DNA of 64,000 nt, from contig JAAEQD010000402.1 of the NCBI GenBank assembly GCA_024231855.1, positions 99,327 to 163,326 on the forward strand. The letters run 5' to 3'. Source of the stretch: Candidatus Zixiibacteriota bacterium (GTDB taxonomy: Bacteria; Zixibacteria; MSB-5A5; UBA10806; 4484-95). Each line of letters opens with the position of its first letter. Position 1 is the stretch's first letter. The notes below the pieces were generated by a model, which worked only from the letters and a program-made list of their open reading frames with translations, had not been told where the DNA came from and made no database searches. Below, piece after piece: positions 44,468-53,082 of the stretch. Made by a program: the position numbers and the translations under genes.

Positions 44468-45289
44468 ATGACAAACTCAGCAAAAACCAGAACATTCCTG
44501 CTCTGGACTATCACGATAGTAATCACCCTCAGCTCGGTGGTTTATCAGCGGCTGACCGGGCCGACTCATCCGCTTCGCGCAAAAGTCGAGATCGGCGAAC
44601 AGACTTTCAAGTTCAAGCTGCTTCGGTCGCATGTTACAACCGGGGACGCGCTGATGGAATTGTCCGTGCCCGATGAGGATATCACCGGCATGATCCGCTA
44701 CCGCCGTTTCCGAAGCCACGATCAGTGGACATCCGAACTGTTGGCCCGCGATGGCGATAACCTGATAGTATCCGTACCCAAACAGCCGTCAGCCGGCAAG
44801 GTGATGTATCAGATCAGCCTTGTCGAAAAAGATGGCGCCAAACACGACCTAACCGATGAGCCGGTCGTTATTCGGTTTAAAGACCCGGTGCCGCCGTATA
44901 TTCTGTGGCCGCATGTGCTTTTCATGTTCGCGGCAATGCTTCTGTCCACCCGCGCGGGCGCTGAGGCTTTAGTCCGGGGCGCCAACTCTTACCGGATCGC
45001 CCTGTGGACCGCGATTCTGCTATTTCTCGGCGGTATGATACTCGGCCCGATCGTGCAGAAATTCGCCTTCGGTGCGTTTTGGACCGGCTGGCCCTGGGGC
45101 CACGACCTCACCGACAACAAAACCGCCGTAGCCATGATCGCCTGGATTGTCGGAGTCTGGCGAGCCAGGAAACAAGGCGGGGGCCGAGTCTGGATTATCG
45201 TGGCGGCAGTGATAACGCTGGCGATTTACCTGATTCCTCATAGCGTATTGGGTTCGGAGCTGGATTATACCAAAATGGAAGGCCAATGA
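44468..45289 (+). CDS. Multi-pass membrane protein, unknown function
   Basis: The 273-residue protein has an N-terminal membrane helix (about 9-27), an extracytoplasmic beta-sandwich-like region (about 35-140: KVEIGEQTFKFKLLRSH, YQISLVEKDG) and four C-terminal helices (about 146-255), with WTGWPWGHDLTDNKTA between them. I do not recognise the family. It has more G+C than the channel gene before it. It may be a conserved lineage-specific envelope protein. Confidence 0.7.
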   Translation: MTNSAKTRTFLLWTITIVITLSSVVYQRLTGPTHPLRAKVEIGEQTFKFKLLRSHVTTGDALMELSVPDEDITGMIRYRRFRSHDQWTSELLARDGDNLIVSVPKQPSAGKVMYQISLVEKDGAKHDLTDEPVVIRFKDPVPPYILWPHVLFMFAAMLLSTRAGAEALVRGANSYRIALWTAILLFLGGMILGPIVQKFAFGAFWTGWPWGHDLTDNKTAVAMIAWIVGVWRARKQGGGRVWIIVAAVITLAIYLIPHSVLGSELDYTKMEGQ

Positions 45290-45357
45290 TCATCGGGATT
45301 TCAGACTGATGACAAGGTCTCATAGTTTTTCGATTTTAAATTGCATGCTTCATATCG

Positions 45358-45500
45358 GGACTGGAAAGTCCCGACTATTAAGGGGAGGGGAAAGTCCCAA
45401 CAATTAAAAGGGAGGGGAAAGTCCCGACAATTAAAAGGGATGGGAAAGTCCTGACAATTGAAAGGGATGGGAGATTCCAGACTATTACAGGGGTGGGAAA
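45358..45500. repeat. 27-base tandem repeat array
   Basis: Six units share the core GGAAAGTCC; cores begin at 45363, 45389, 45416, 45443, 45470 and 45496 (spacing 26-27). Units 2 and 3 are almost identical and the last ones diverge. In unit 1 GGGACT and AGTCCC can pair, so the array can form a row of small hairpins. Confidence 0.85.
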
Positions 45501-45521
45501 TTAACAAGAAAAATAACAGCT

Positions 45522-45545
45522 CCCGACTTTCTAGTCGGGGGTTTT
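45522..45545 (+). terminator. Rho-independent terminator-like hairpin
   Basis: CCCGACT (45522-45528) pairs with AGTCGGG (45533-45539) around TTTC, followed by GGTTTT. It may end transcripts from the membrane-protein gene at 44468. The stem is related to the repeat core upstream. Confidence 0.7.
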
Positions 45546-45673
45546 GTCAACACGCAATAATCTTCGGGATTTTTTATCAATCTTTATAGAAATTAGTAAT
45601 TAAAGCCGTTTCCTCTCCGATATCTTATATTAACACATTGACCTATCTCTATCTTTGACGAAAGGATATTATC

Positions 45674-46489
45674 ATGAAAGCAAGAATCTATGAAATCGGC
45701 GTTTACGCTCTGGCTATCGTATTAACGTTGACGATTGTTAGCTGTAATAGCGATAAATCAACCAATAGCGGCCCCGAAAATACGATCCTGGCCGATCATC
45801 TGGCCTCGGCCGCCTTTGATGATATCCCGGAGGCATATATCGATCAGATAAAATCCGAATTCAGGATTTTCTATATTCATACATCTCACGGCGGGCAGGT
45901 TCTGGCCGGGATGAATTTAATCGAACAGGAAGACGGTCTGTTCGCGGTGAACGAGGGCAGCGGCTCGCTTGCGATAGCCGAATATGGCGATGATCTGGGC
46001 TATGACGGTGACACATCATGGGTGCCGATTACCCGCGACCGGCTCGATAACCCGGATAACAATTACAATGTGGCCCTGTGGTCCTGGTGTGGCGGCGTAT
46101 CATCTAATACCGAACAGGGAATTAACGGATATCTCAGCGCCGTGAACGGACTTGAGACTGATTATCCCAATGTCACTTTCATCTATATGACCGGGCATCT
46201 CGACGGCACCGGTGTTGACGGCAACCTGTACGCCCGAAATAATCAGATCAGGACCTACTGCGAGGCCAACGATAAGTACCTGTACGATTTCGCCGATATC
46301 GAAAGCTACGATCCGGCCGGTAATTACTATCCTGATGCAAGTGACGCCTGCGAATGGTGCGAGGACTGGTGCGCCGAACATGATTGCCCGGAATGCGGCT
46401 GCGCCCATTCACATTGTTTCAACTGTTATCAGAAAGGCAAAGCGTTCTGGTGGCTTCTTGCTCGTATAGCCGGTTGGAGTGATAATTAA
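45674..46489 (+). CDS. Lipoprotein with SGNH-like domain and Cys-rich C-terminal motif
   Basis: The 271-residue lipoprotein (lipobox ending at C24, TIVSC) has a domain beginning FRIFYIHTSHGGQ, then LGYDGDTSW, MTGHLDGTG, NNQIRTYC and DFADIES. This resembles a flattened SGNH-hydrolase pattern without a clear GDSL serine. Its end carries eight cysteines and paired histidines (CEWCEDWC to HSHCFNC, about 230-258). The same domain forms the end of the protein at 51291-52988, with all eight cysteines conserved. The activity is unknown. Confidence 0.75.
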   Translation: MKARIYEIGVYALAIVLTLTIVSCNSDKSTNSGPENTILADHLASAAFDDIPEAYIDQIKSEFRIFYIHTSHGGQVLAGMNLIEQEDGLFAVNEGSGSLAIAEYGDDLGYDGDTSWVPITRDRLDNPDNNYNVALWSWCGGVSSNTEQGINGYLSAVNGLETDYPNVTFIYMTGHLDGTGVDGNLYARNNQIRTYCEANDKYLYDFADIESYDPAGNYYPDASDACEWCEDWCAEHDCPECGCAHSHCFNCYQKGKAFWWLLARIAGWSDN

Positions 46490-47382
46490 TCAATAGATTT
46501 TTTTAGCTCTTGCAATATTCGACCGGCCTGTTGGCGGTTTAATTTCTCATTATAATCCAGAGCCAGGTTATAAGCGTTTTCGCGGTTGCCCCGGTAGTAG
46601 CGGAAGAAGGTCAGGAAATATCTGACCAGGGCATCGCCATATTCCTTATTAGCCAGACCATCGATAACGAAATAGCCCATCGCCGAATTTAATAGCAGCG
46701 CGTTTAGGCCGTTGAAAAAGCCGCCGGCGTAAATTTGCCCCGAACCCGGCAGAAAAGTGGAAAGGGTCTTGGCCAAGCCGGGTGATTTCAATTTCAGGTT
46801 TACCGCCGCCTTAAATGATGAATCGGCATTAGCGTTAGCCGGGCTTAAGCCTCTCGGATTGCCGGTATAATCCCTGAATGCAACCCGGGCCTCCTCCCAT
46901 TTGTAGGCATAGATACAACTTACGGCGAGAAAAAAAGAGGCTCTCTGTTTTAGCGATGGATATGAGCTGAAATATGACAGGCGCAGAAGTTCCATCTCCG
47001 CGGCGCTATAGTTGCCCGATGAGATCAGCACTACTGCCAGATCGATTTTTCTCTCATCCCGAATACTGTCATCAGCCGCCGTATAGATAGATTTCCTTAT
47101 GGCATCTTTAGCCGATTGCCACTGACCCATGTTTCTATATGCCAAACCGATCCGGCGATGCACATCGCCGAGATATTCATCATCGGGATTGAAAAAAATA
47201 TAGCGTTGATATTCGGTGACAGCCTCGTAATAGTTTTCGGAATCGAAAAGATAATCGGCTAATACCAATGCCTGGTCATCGGCGGATGCATGTTTAAACC
47301 AGATCAGGCAAAACGCAGTGACACTATAGATCAGAATAGATTTGGCTCGATACGTTATTGTTGATTTAAACGCGTTATTCAA
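46486..47382 (-). CDS. TPR and DUF5683-like membrane protein (operon gene 5)
   Basis: The 298-residue protein has a signal-like helix (about 15-33), TPR-type helical repeats (about 40-195: YFFNPDDEYLGDVHRRIGLAYRNMGQW) and a C-terminal part with FLPGSGQIYAGGFFNGLNALLLN, which resembles the PGxGQxYxGxxxxG motif of DUF5683-type membrane hairpins. It is related to the preceding operon gene in layout. The gap to that gene is 15 bases. It is probably an inner-membrane or periplasmic scaffold. The function is unknown. Confidence 0.75.
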   Translation of the reverse strand: MNNAFKSTITYRAKSILIYSVTAFCLIWFKHASADDQALVLADYLFDSENYYEAVTEYQRYIFFNPDDEYLGDVHRRIGLAYRNMGQWQSAKDAIRKSIYTAADDSIRDERKIDLAVVLISSGNYSAAEMELLRLSYFSSYPSLKQRASFFLAVSCIYAYKWEEARVAFRDYTGNPRGLSPANANADSSFKAAVNLKLKSPGLAKTLSTFLPGSGQIYAGGFFNGLNALLLNSAMGYFVIDGLANKEYGDALVRYFLTFFRYYRGNRENAYNLALDYNEKLNRQQAGRILQELKKSID

Positions 47383-47397
47383 TTTAAATCCGCCAGC

Positions 47398-48294
47398 CTA
47401 ATCGAAATGAATTCGCAGTTCAGCGCCGACCTGATCGAGAAGTTCATCCTCCGCCCGAAGATTACTGATCTTGACCGCCACCGTCGAGCCGTAAATATTA
47501 CCCAGGTAAAATACGCCGCCAATCGAGCCGTAGATCCAGCCCTTGGTCGATGATTTCCCATCATCTTTAAATCCATCATAGGCCTGCCAGCCCAACAGGC
47601 TGATTATGAACAGCGAATATAAGCCATCAGTGAACCGGCCGGCATACATCTTGCCCGAACCGGGAATTGCCGTGGAGAGCAGTCCGGCTACCAGGCCGCT
47701 TTTTCGGGGCAGGTTAACCCCTTGTTTGGCGTATTTGCCGAACCAGATACCCGTTGAATCATCACTGGCGTCGGTGGCCAGCGATGAGTGTATCTCGTAA
47801 GCGGCCGGCCAATCCCGGCGGTATAAGTAATTCAAGCCTTTCAAATAGCCCATTTGCAATTGTCGTTTATCATCTTCAAGGTCGCTTTGATGGCTATTTA
47901 TATATGAAATCGATTCGGAAAACCGTCCGGCTAATAACAGCGAATAGCTGATTTGAACATGAGATAATTCTTTATAGTTTCGTGCCCGCGCGTGATCTGT
48001 AAGCTCACGGAATATTTTCATCGCTTTTTCATGTTCGTCCAATCGTAAATAACACAAGCCTATTCTATATTCAACTGATTCGGTATCTCCCTTTCTATCT
48101 CCGGTAAAATGAAGTAGTCGCATATATTCCCCGGCCGCCCTTTGGTAATCGCCGTTATCATATAGATAGCACGCGAACTTGTAGATGTTCTTGGGAACAT
48201 AATAATCGACCTTAGTTGAATCATTGCCAAATACGGAATTATCGATTCCATAAAAATTCAATGCCACTATCAGAATTACCAGTATTCGGTTCAA
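47398..48294 (-). CDS. TPR and DUF5683-like membrane protein (operon gene 4)
   Basis: This 298-residue relative of the next gene has an N-terminal signal peptide (about 1-21), helical repeats with AAGEYMRLLHF and a C-terminal TAIPGSGKMYAGRFTDGLYSLFII hairpin plus further hydrophobic segments. It overlaps the YidD-like gene by four bases (ATGA), so the two are translationally coupled. The equal length and shared layout of this pair suggest an internal duplication of the operon. Confidence 0.78.
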   Translation of the reverse strand: MNRILVILIVALNFYGIDNSVFGNDSTKVDYYVPKNIYKFACYLYDNGDYQRAAGEYMRLLHFTGDRKGDTESVEYRIGLCYLRLDEHEKAMKIFRELTDHARARNYKELSHVQISYSLLLAGRFSESISYINSHQSDLEDDKRQLQMGYLKGLNYLYRRDWPAAYEIHSSLATDASDDSTGIWFGKYAKQGVNLPRKSGLVAGLLSTAIPGSGKMYAGRFTDGLYSLFIISLLGWQAYDGFKDDGKSSTKGWIYGSIGGVFYLGNIYGSTVAVKISNLRAEDELLDQVGAELRIHFD

Positions 48295-48791
48295 TGCTTG
48301 TGCCTGTCAAATTTTAAATTAACGTTTAAATGATTATCTTTATTATGCCGGGGTGGAGTATGACCAGAGTAATAATATTCTATCGGCAGATCGATTGCTT
48401 TGCCTGTGGTCGGATCGATTGGATAATAGCTTTTGCCGAAACCATTACACCTCTGGAGTCTGTCCGATGTCATCAGAATGCCGTGCAGGGGGCCGTGCTT
48501 TTCGATAGCCGCCATCCCGAAACGCGAGCAACTGGGATGAAAGATACAGACCGAAAGATCCTGTGAGGAGATGAAAAGCTGATAAAATCGTATGGTACCA
48601 CGCATAACCATTTTAGCTTCATTGGTCTCGCCTGCCAATGGCGATTTTATGGCTGTTAGAGATTTTGGCGTCAGGCTATTATTTCGCATTATGAATGATA
48701 GATCGTCTCTAAGCGAGTTTTGGGCGGATACAGCCGGGATTGACAAGATAAGGAAAATCGCCGGCAGAAATTTAGTAACAAACTTTACCAT
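48291..48791 (-). CDS. yidD: YidD-like protein with signal peptide (operon gene 3)
   Basis: The 166-residue protein has a YidD core at about 68-115 with the typical FYQLFISS, HPSCSRFGMAAIEKHG and RLQRCNGFG. YidD proteins assist membrane-protein insertion near YidC. Here the core is preceded by a cleavable-looking signal peptide (AVSA-Q, about residue 23) and followed by a 50-residue tail. Standard YidD is about 85 residues and has no signal, so this form is probably exported. It overlaps the LolA-like gene by seven bases. Confidence 0.85.
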   Translation of the reverse strand: MVKFVTKFLPAIFLILSIPAVSAQNSLRDDLSFIMRNNSLTPKSLTAIKSPLAGETNEAKMVMRGTIRFYQLFISSQDLSVCIFHPSCSRFGMAAIEKHGPLHGILMTSDRLQRCNGFGKSYYPIDPTTGKAIDLPIEYYYSGHTPPRHNKDNHLNVNLKFDRHKH

Positions 48792-49522
48792 TCAAGCTCT
48801 TCAATAGATATATCATCAGGTATCTTGAAATTAATCACGTCGGGTGGCAGCGCTTGATCGAATTTGGGATTCGTGTATGTGACCGTTTCCACCGTTGAAT
48901 CCGACTCCGCGTACTTAGTTATTTTAATCATTGCCGGGAAATATATGCCCCCGTGTTTGATATGGTCGGTATAGATCGATCGGGCTGTGGCTTTGCCCTT
49001 GGTATCCCTGGCTTCGGCATAAGTGATTTTGTTGTCGACGAAACCCAGGACATACTGCCCGTATTTGTCGGCCAACTCCTCGGGCGGATTCCAGAATACC
49101 AGAAGGGTGTCGCCTTCCGTTCGATGGCTATCGGTCGTGTAGCCCATACCGGACAAGCCGAAATCTTCCTTAATAACTCCCGCGAATGCCTCGAAAAACG
49201 GCAGCCCGGTCGGGTATAACGTGGTAATTCTGAAAGCCCGCTTATCATCGGGATAGTATATTTCAAGTTGATTGTCCTTAAACACCATCCATTGTTTGAT
49301 AGGATCCGTCACCAGCATCTTCAAATCATCCGGCTGATGGAAAAATACCATGCCGCTGGAAACCTGCTCGGTTGATGATGTTCGTATTGTCCTGGAAAAT
49401 TCTACCTCGATCGAATTGAGGATTTGCGCCGATGTATTACCGATGAGAAGGAAGAGATATAAAACTACACTAAAAACCGCTTTTGGGAAAAGCTTAAGAG
49501 TTATTAATCCGTTATATTCCAT
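48785..49522 (-). CDS. LolA-like outer-membrane lipoprotein carrier protein (operon gene 2)
   Basis: I chose ATG 49522, which starts just before a signal peptide (about 10-33, ending NTSA-Q); the frame is open to 49603. The mature part has the LolA-type unclosed beta barrel: EVEFSRTIRTSS, SGMVFFHQPDDLKMLVTDP, NQLEIYYPDDKRAFRI, LPPDVINFKIPDD. LolA-like proteins carry lipids or lipoprotein acyl chains across the periplasm. Coupling to an exported YidD-like protein suggests a dedicated envelope-assembly route. Confidence 0.8.
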   Translation of the reverse strand: MEYNGLITLKLFPKAVFSVVLYLFLLIGNTSAQILNSIEVEFSRTIRTSSTEQVSSGMVFFHQPDDLKMLVTDPIKQWMVFKDNQLEIYYPDDKRAFRITTLYPTGLPFFEAFAGVIKEDFGLSGMGYTTDSHRTEGDTLLVFWNPPEELADKYGQYVLGFVDNKITYAEARDTKGKATARSIYTDHIKHGGIYFPAMIKITKYAESDSTVETVTYTNPKFDQALPPDVINFKIPDDISIEELEW

Positions 49523-49642
49523 ATGAATGCGAAGCCTATATTTCTTCCTGAGCAAAAAAGCATGCGGCAAAACCGGCGCCGGTACTTTTACAAATTCATG
49601 CATGGCCGCGTAATCGGCCTCAAGTCGCTAACCAGAATGAAA

Positions 49643-50023
49643 TCAATCGTCAGGATTGTATGTAGCCAGAACGACCACTACTCCGAGTCCCCAGCCAATT
49701 ATCGCGTAAGTAACCTGGCGATTTCTGGCTTCCTTCTTATAAGAATCGGTATAGCATACAACATACTCCGGCGACATACCTATCAGCCTCTCAGCCGGCG
49801 GCGACGGTTTAACTAAATATGCCGCACCGGCTCCCAAACAGCCACATCCGAAACCGGCAAGAATCCACAATGGACTTCCCGCGGAATGGCCATCCGCTTT
49901 GCCGTCAATCATTCCCTCTTCACATGTACCATCCGCCATTGCCGTATTCGTCATAAGAGGAATAGTTAACATGAAAATCGAGAGCAATACCGCAACAGTT
50001 TTCTGATAACGCGGATGCATCAT
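49643..50023 (-). CDS. Small exported membrane protein, unknown function (operon gene 1)
   Basis: The 126-residue protein has a signal peptide (AMA-D, about residue 30), a Gly/Cys-rich hydrophobic hairpin PLWILAGFGCGCLGAGAAYLV, a SPEYVVCYTDSYKKEARNRQ segment, and a C-terminal hydrophobic helix. The layout matches small conserved envelope proteins often found near LolA- and TPR-type genes in FCB bacteria. It lies 120 bases upstream of the LolA-like gene and may begin the operon. Confidence 0.7.
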   Translation of the reverse strand: MMHPRYQKTVAVLLSIFMLTIPLMTNTAMADGTCEEGMIDGKADGHSAGSPLWILAGFGCGCLGAGAAYLVKPSPPAERLIGMSPEYVVCYTDSYKKEARNRQVTYAIIGWGLGVVVVLATYNPDD

Positions 50024-50439
50024 CTGCGACTCCTTCCTTAGAGTTTTATCTTTATCTTATCCAGTTATACGCTTAAGTGAAAACCGGGTGTCTTAAGTTG
50101 TCAACTTTTCTAAACAAGGCGTTCTTTCAGCCGGATGAGAGGTCAATCTTAAATTAAACCTCATCTCATCCCTTTATCGCCCAGGATGACAATACGAAAA
50201 TCCAACTTCATTGTCAATGATTTTCATATGTTAGATTAAATCGATCCACTTATAATTAAACTATAATCCAGCTATATGATTTATTATAAATTATAAAATT
50301 AATTATTTATTGTTTTACGATATTTGATAAGCATAGAACTTTAGAAGTTTCATTGTATAGAAAATTAGAGTTATTAAAGGGAGGTCTGAATGAAATTATT
50401 CGGACCGACGTGTGACCGCAGTAATCTGAAAGTAGTCGA
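50024..50439. other. Intergenic region, A+T-rich
   Basis: This 416-base stretch probably holds the promoter of the minus-strand operon on its left. The imperfect inverted repeat GGATGAGAGGT (50133-50143) / ACCTCATCTCATCC lies around 50133-50172. The rest, especially 50215-50390, is very A+T-rich and shows no gene. Confidence 0.55.
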
Positions 50440-51017
50440 TTAATAGCTGAATTTCGGCTGCCAATCATTACTACCTTCAGGTAGCAGGTCAAGCAAATGC
50501 CAGGTACCGCTATAATTGTCACCGGGTCCGAAAGGATTTTTGTTAACCCTGAATAAATTGCCGCCTTTATCCCTGACGAAAGCCGATACGCCGGGCATAT
50601 AACCGCCTTCGCCCGTTTTAAAACCTATATCTTCGATAAAAGAGGTCCCATGGCCGGGCAGCAATTGAAATTTCCAATTATGGCTCGCCGCGAACTCTTT
50701 TTGGATTTCCGGAGGACTCGGTGATATAACTACGAAACCAGCCCGGTTTTCCAGATGATTCACGATGCCATTGAAGCCATCCGCCCACATCGTGCAGTAT
50801 GGACAGCTTCTGCCTATATTGTGGACTACTATTAACTCGTTAATGTCTCCAAAAAGCTCGGATAATTAAGATGTTGAGCCATTATGTTTAGGAAGGGAAT
50901 AATCGCTGGTGCTTTCGTGAGGTAAATTTCGCCTTAGATCGGCCAGTTTGATTTTGACATACGTTCTTTTTTGGTCAATTTCTGAATCTCTTTTTCTAAT
51001 AATGACTTATCATCCAT
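50440..51017 (-). pseudogene. Decayed DUF899-like (thioredoxin-fold) gene
   Basis: Only the last part is an intact frame. Reading the minus strand from ATG 51017 gives KSLLEKEIQKLTKK, then the frame must change at the A6 tract (50968-50973). The next frame gives KIKLADLRRNLPHES..., then an in-frame TAA (50866-50868), and then continues LSELFGDINELIVVHNIG and CPYCTMWADGFN, the typical DUF899 core with its CxxC-like redox motif. Both lesions sit inside an otherwise coding sequence that ends at KFSY. The length minus one frame shift (578 bases) fits. Sequencing error in the A-run is possible, but the stop would need a second error. Confidence 0.8.
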
Positions 51018-51161
51018 TATTAAACCTCTTTCGATAAAAACTATTTCAAAATACATATCAAATTGTTGAATTGTAACTCCGGATACTCAAAAAAGGCCTC
51101 TGCTCATATGGATAACCGTCACCAATTTCAAGTTTAGCCCGTATTTCCGCCAAATTTTCCC

Positions 51162-51189
51162 TTGACACAATGAGGAACTATGATATTTT
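51162..51189 (+). promoter_or_regulatory. Possible promoter of the dockerin/SGNH-like gene
   Basis: TTGACA (51162-51167) and TATTTT (51184-51189) are separated by 16 bases and lie about 100 bases upstream of the start. The -10 match is weak. Confidence 0.4.
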
Positions 51190-51290
51190 ATTATATGCGT
51201 GTTGATTCATATCAAGTGAATCCATCATTGCAGCTTCATTGTGTAGTTTGAGTCGAAGTAAAACAAGTTAAGCCAATTTAGAGGTGGGTA

Positions 51291-52988
51291 ATGGGTTTTC
51301 GAGGAATATTTAAATGCATGGTTAATTTCATAGCAATCATTATCATTGCCTTTCTGGCACTGACTGGAGCTTCGGAAGCTCAAACATGGGAGTATCTTCC
51401 CGGTGATGTAAATATGTACAATGGCGCCTGGCCGCCATCGATTATCGGCGCGGATGTAACCTACCTGGTTAACTATTTCAGAGGTGAAAGGACCAGTAAC
51501 CCGTGCCTGTTTAATTATTTTTGGGCCGCGGCCGATGTCAACGGCGATTGCACCGTTATTGGCAGTGATGTTACGCGCCTGGTAAGCTATTTCAGGGGAG
51601 CGATGGACGTTGATTTTTGTAATGACGTTCCGCCGGCCTGGCCAATACCCGAGGATTTACCATATATAGAGCCGGCCGAATGGCCGGATTGTAGTAGCAT
51701 GGAGGATTATCCCCCCGAATTCGAGCCCATTGAACCTCGCCAGGTAAATGAAGGCGAACATCTCGGTATGGTTATATTTGCCTCTGACCCGGAAGGAGAT
51801 GAAATCTCGCTAACCGCTGAATTGCTGCCGGAAAACGCCAGTTTTGCGGATTCGGGCGATGGTCGCGGCGCCCTGTTGTTCGATCCGGAATTCGAACAAG
51901 CGGATATTTATCAGGTCAGGTTTATTGCCCTGGCTAATGGCTTGGCCGATACGGAGATGGTTCAGATAACGGTGGCCGATGTTAATCGATCCCCGGTACT
52001 CGATCCCATTGGTTCTAAAACGGTTTATGTAAATAATTTGCTCGAATTCGAAACTTCCGCGAGCGATCCGGATGGGACAATTCCCGAGATAACAGCGATA
52101 AACCTACCAACCGAAGCTATTTATATTGATAATGGCAACGGCCAGGGAAGCTTCTCCTGGACTCCCGATCCCGGCGACACCGGTAGCCACCAGGTGTCAT
52201 TTATCGCCTCGGATGGAATGCTGGCCGACAGCGAAATGGTTGTGATTACCGTACTTGATTCGACCTCCACTCAGGGTTTAATAGTCGATCACACGTTTAC
52301 GGCTCAATGGCAGAATATCCCTGATCCGGTAATCGCGCAAATCCTGGATGACAACAGAATTTACTACGCTCATACGTCTCATGGCGGTCAGATTAATTCC
52401 GGTTCAACGGAAGTTAATGAGGCGGATAGTCGTTTCCCCGATATAAATTACTATCCTTATCAGATAATTCATAATGTCGGCGACGATCTTGGCCATAACG
52501 GGGACACTTCCTGGGCCGCTCCGACTCGCAGCTATCTGGATTCGCATCCGGAATGCACTATCGTGATGTATTCCTGGTGCTTTGGCGTTTCCGATAATAC
52601 CGAGCAAGGTATCAATATCTATCTGAACAAGATTACCGAGTTAGAATCACAATACCCCGACCGGATATTCATCTATATGACCGGCCATCTCGATGGTACC
52701 GGCCCGGATGGCAACCTCTATCAGCGTAATAATCAAATCCGTCAATACTGTACCGCCAATGACAAGATACTGTACGATTTCGCCGATATCGAATCCTGGG
52801 ATCCTGACGGCAACTACTATCCCGATGACAGCGATGCCTGCCATTGGTGCAGCGACTGGTGCGACGATCCGGATCATGATTGTGATCTTGATTGCTATTG
52901 CGCTCATTCGCATTGTTTTAACTGTTTGCAGAAAAGCAAAGCCTGGTGGGTAATGATGGCCCGGCTTGAGGGCTGGACAGGTAATTAA
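51291..52988 (+). CDS. Secreted dockerin, cadherin-like and SGNH-like Cys-rich protein
   Basis: The 565-residue protein has a signal peptide (SEA-Q, about residue 30) and a dockerin-like domain (about 36-108), with two calcium-loop repeats, GDVNMYNGAWPPSIIGADVTYLVNYFRG-like and ADVNGDCTVIGSDVTRLVSYF. Two cadherin/Ig-like repeats follow (about 140-235 and 236-325, ASDPEGDEISL, ASDPDGTIPEI). The C-terminal domain matches the lipoprotein at 45674 (IYYAHTSHGGQ, MTGHLDGTG, eight cysteines). AGAGGTGGG precedes the ATG. Activity is unknown; dockerins normally dock to cohesin scaffolds. Confidence 0.85.
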   Translation: MGFRGIFKCMVNFIAIIIIAFLALTGASEAQTWEYLPGDVNMYNGAWPPSIIGADVTYLVNYFRGERTSNPCLFNYFWAAADVNGDCTVIGSDVTRLVSYFRGAMDVDFCNDVPPAWPIPEDLPYIEPAEWPDCSSMEDYPPEFEPIEPRQVNEGEHLGMVIFASDPEGDEISLTAELLPENASFADSGDGRGALLFDPEFEQADIYQVRFIALANGLADTEMVQITVADVNRSPVLDPIGSKTVYVNNLLEFETSASDPDGTIPEITAINLPTEAIYIDNGNGQGSFSWTPDPGDTGSHQVSFIASDGMLADSEMVVITVLDSTSTQGLIVDHTFTAQWQNIPDPVIAQILDDNRIYYAHTSHGGQINSGSTEVNEADSRFPDINYYPYQIIHNVGDDLGHNGDTSWAAPTRSYLDSHPECTIVMYSWCFGVSDNTEQGINIYLNKITELESQYPDRIFIYMTGHLDGTGPDGNLYQRNNQIRQYCTANDKILYDFADIESWDPDGNYYPDDSDACHWCSDWCDDPDHDCDLDCYCAHSHCFNCLQKSKAWWVMMARLEGWTGN

Positions 52989-53082
52989 GTTTTCTGTTTC
53001 AATTAATTAAATTCTATATTATTCTGTTATAATGTTAGATTTAAAAGCTGAATCGGTGTTCTGTTGTTGATGAGAGGATAGC

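Larger units (their letters stand above)
45290..45673. other. Intergenic region with tandem repeats and a terminator
   Basis: The 384-base gap holds the 27-base tandem array (45358-45500) and the hairpin at 45522-45545; the remainder up to 45673 presumably includes the promoter of the lipoprotein gene. A minus-strand open frame here (45301-45507) only reflects the array. Confidence 0.6.

Noticed and set aside
45358..45500. Tandem array as a CRISPR
   Set aside because: Units are contiguous, 26-27 bases long and gradually diverging; there are no unique spacers and no cas genes.
45301..45507. Minus-strand open frame with a nine-residue repeat
   Set aside because: The frame follows the 27-base tandem array; it has no ribosome-binding site, signal or domain, and ends inside repeat units.
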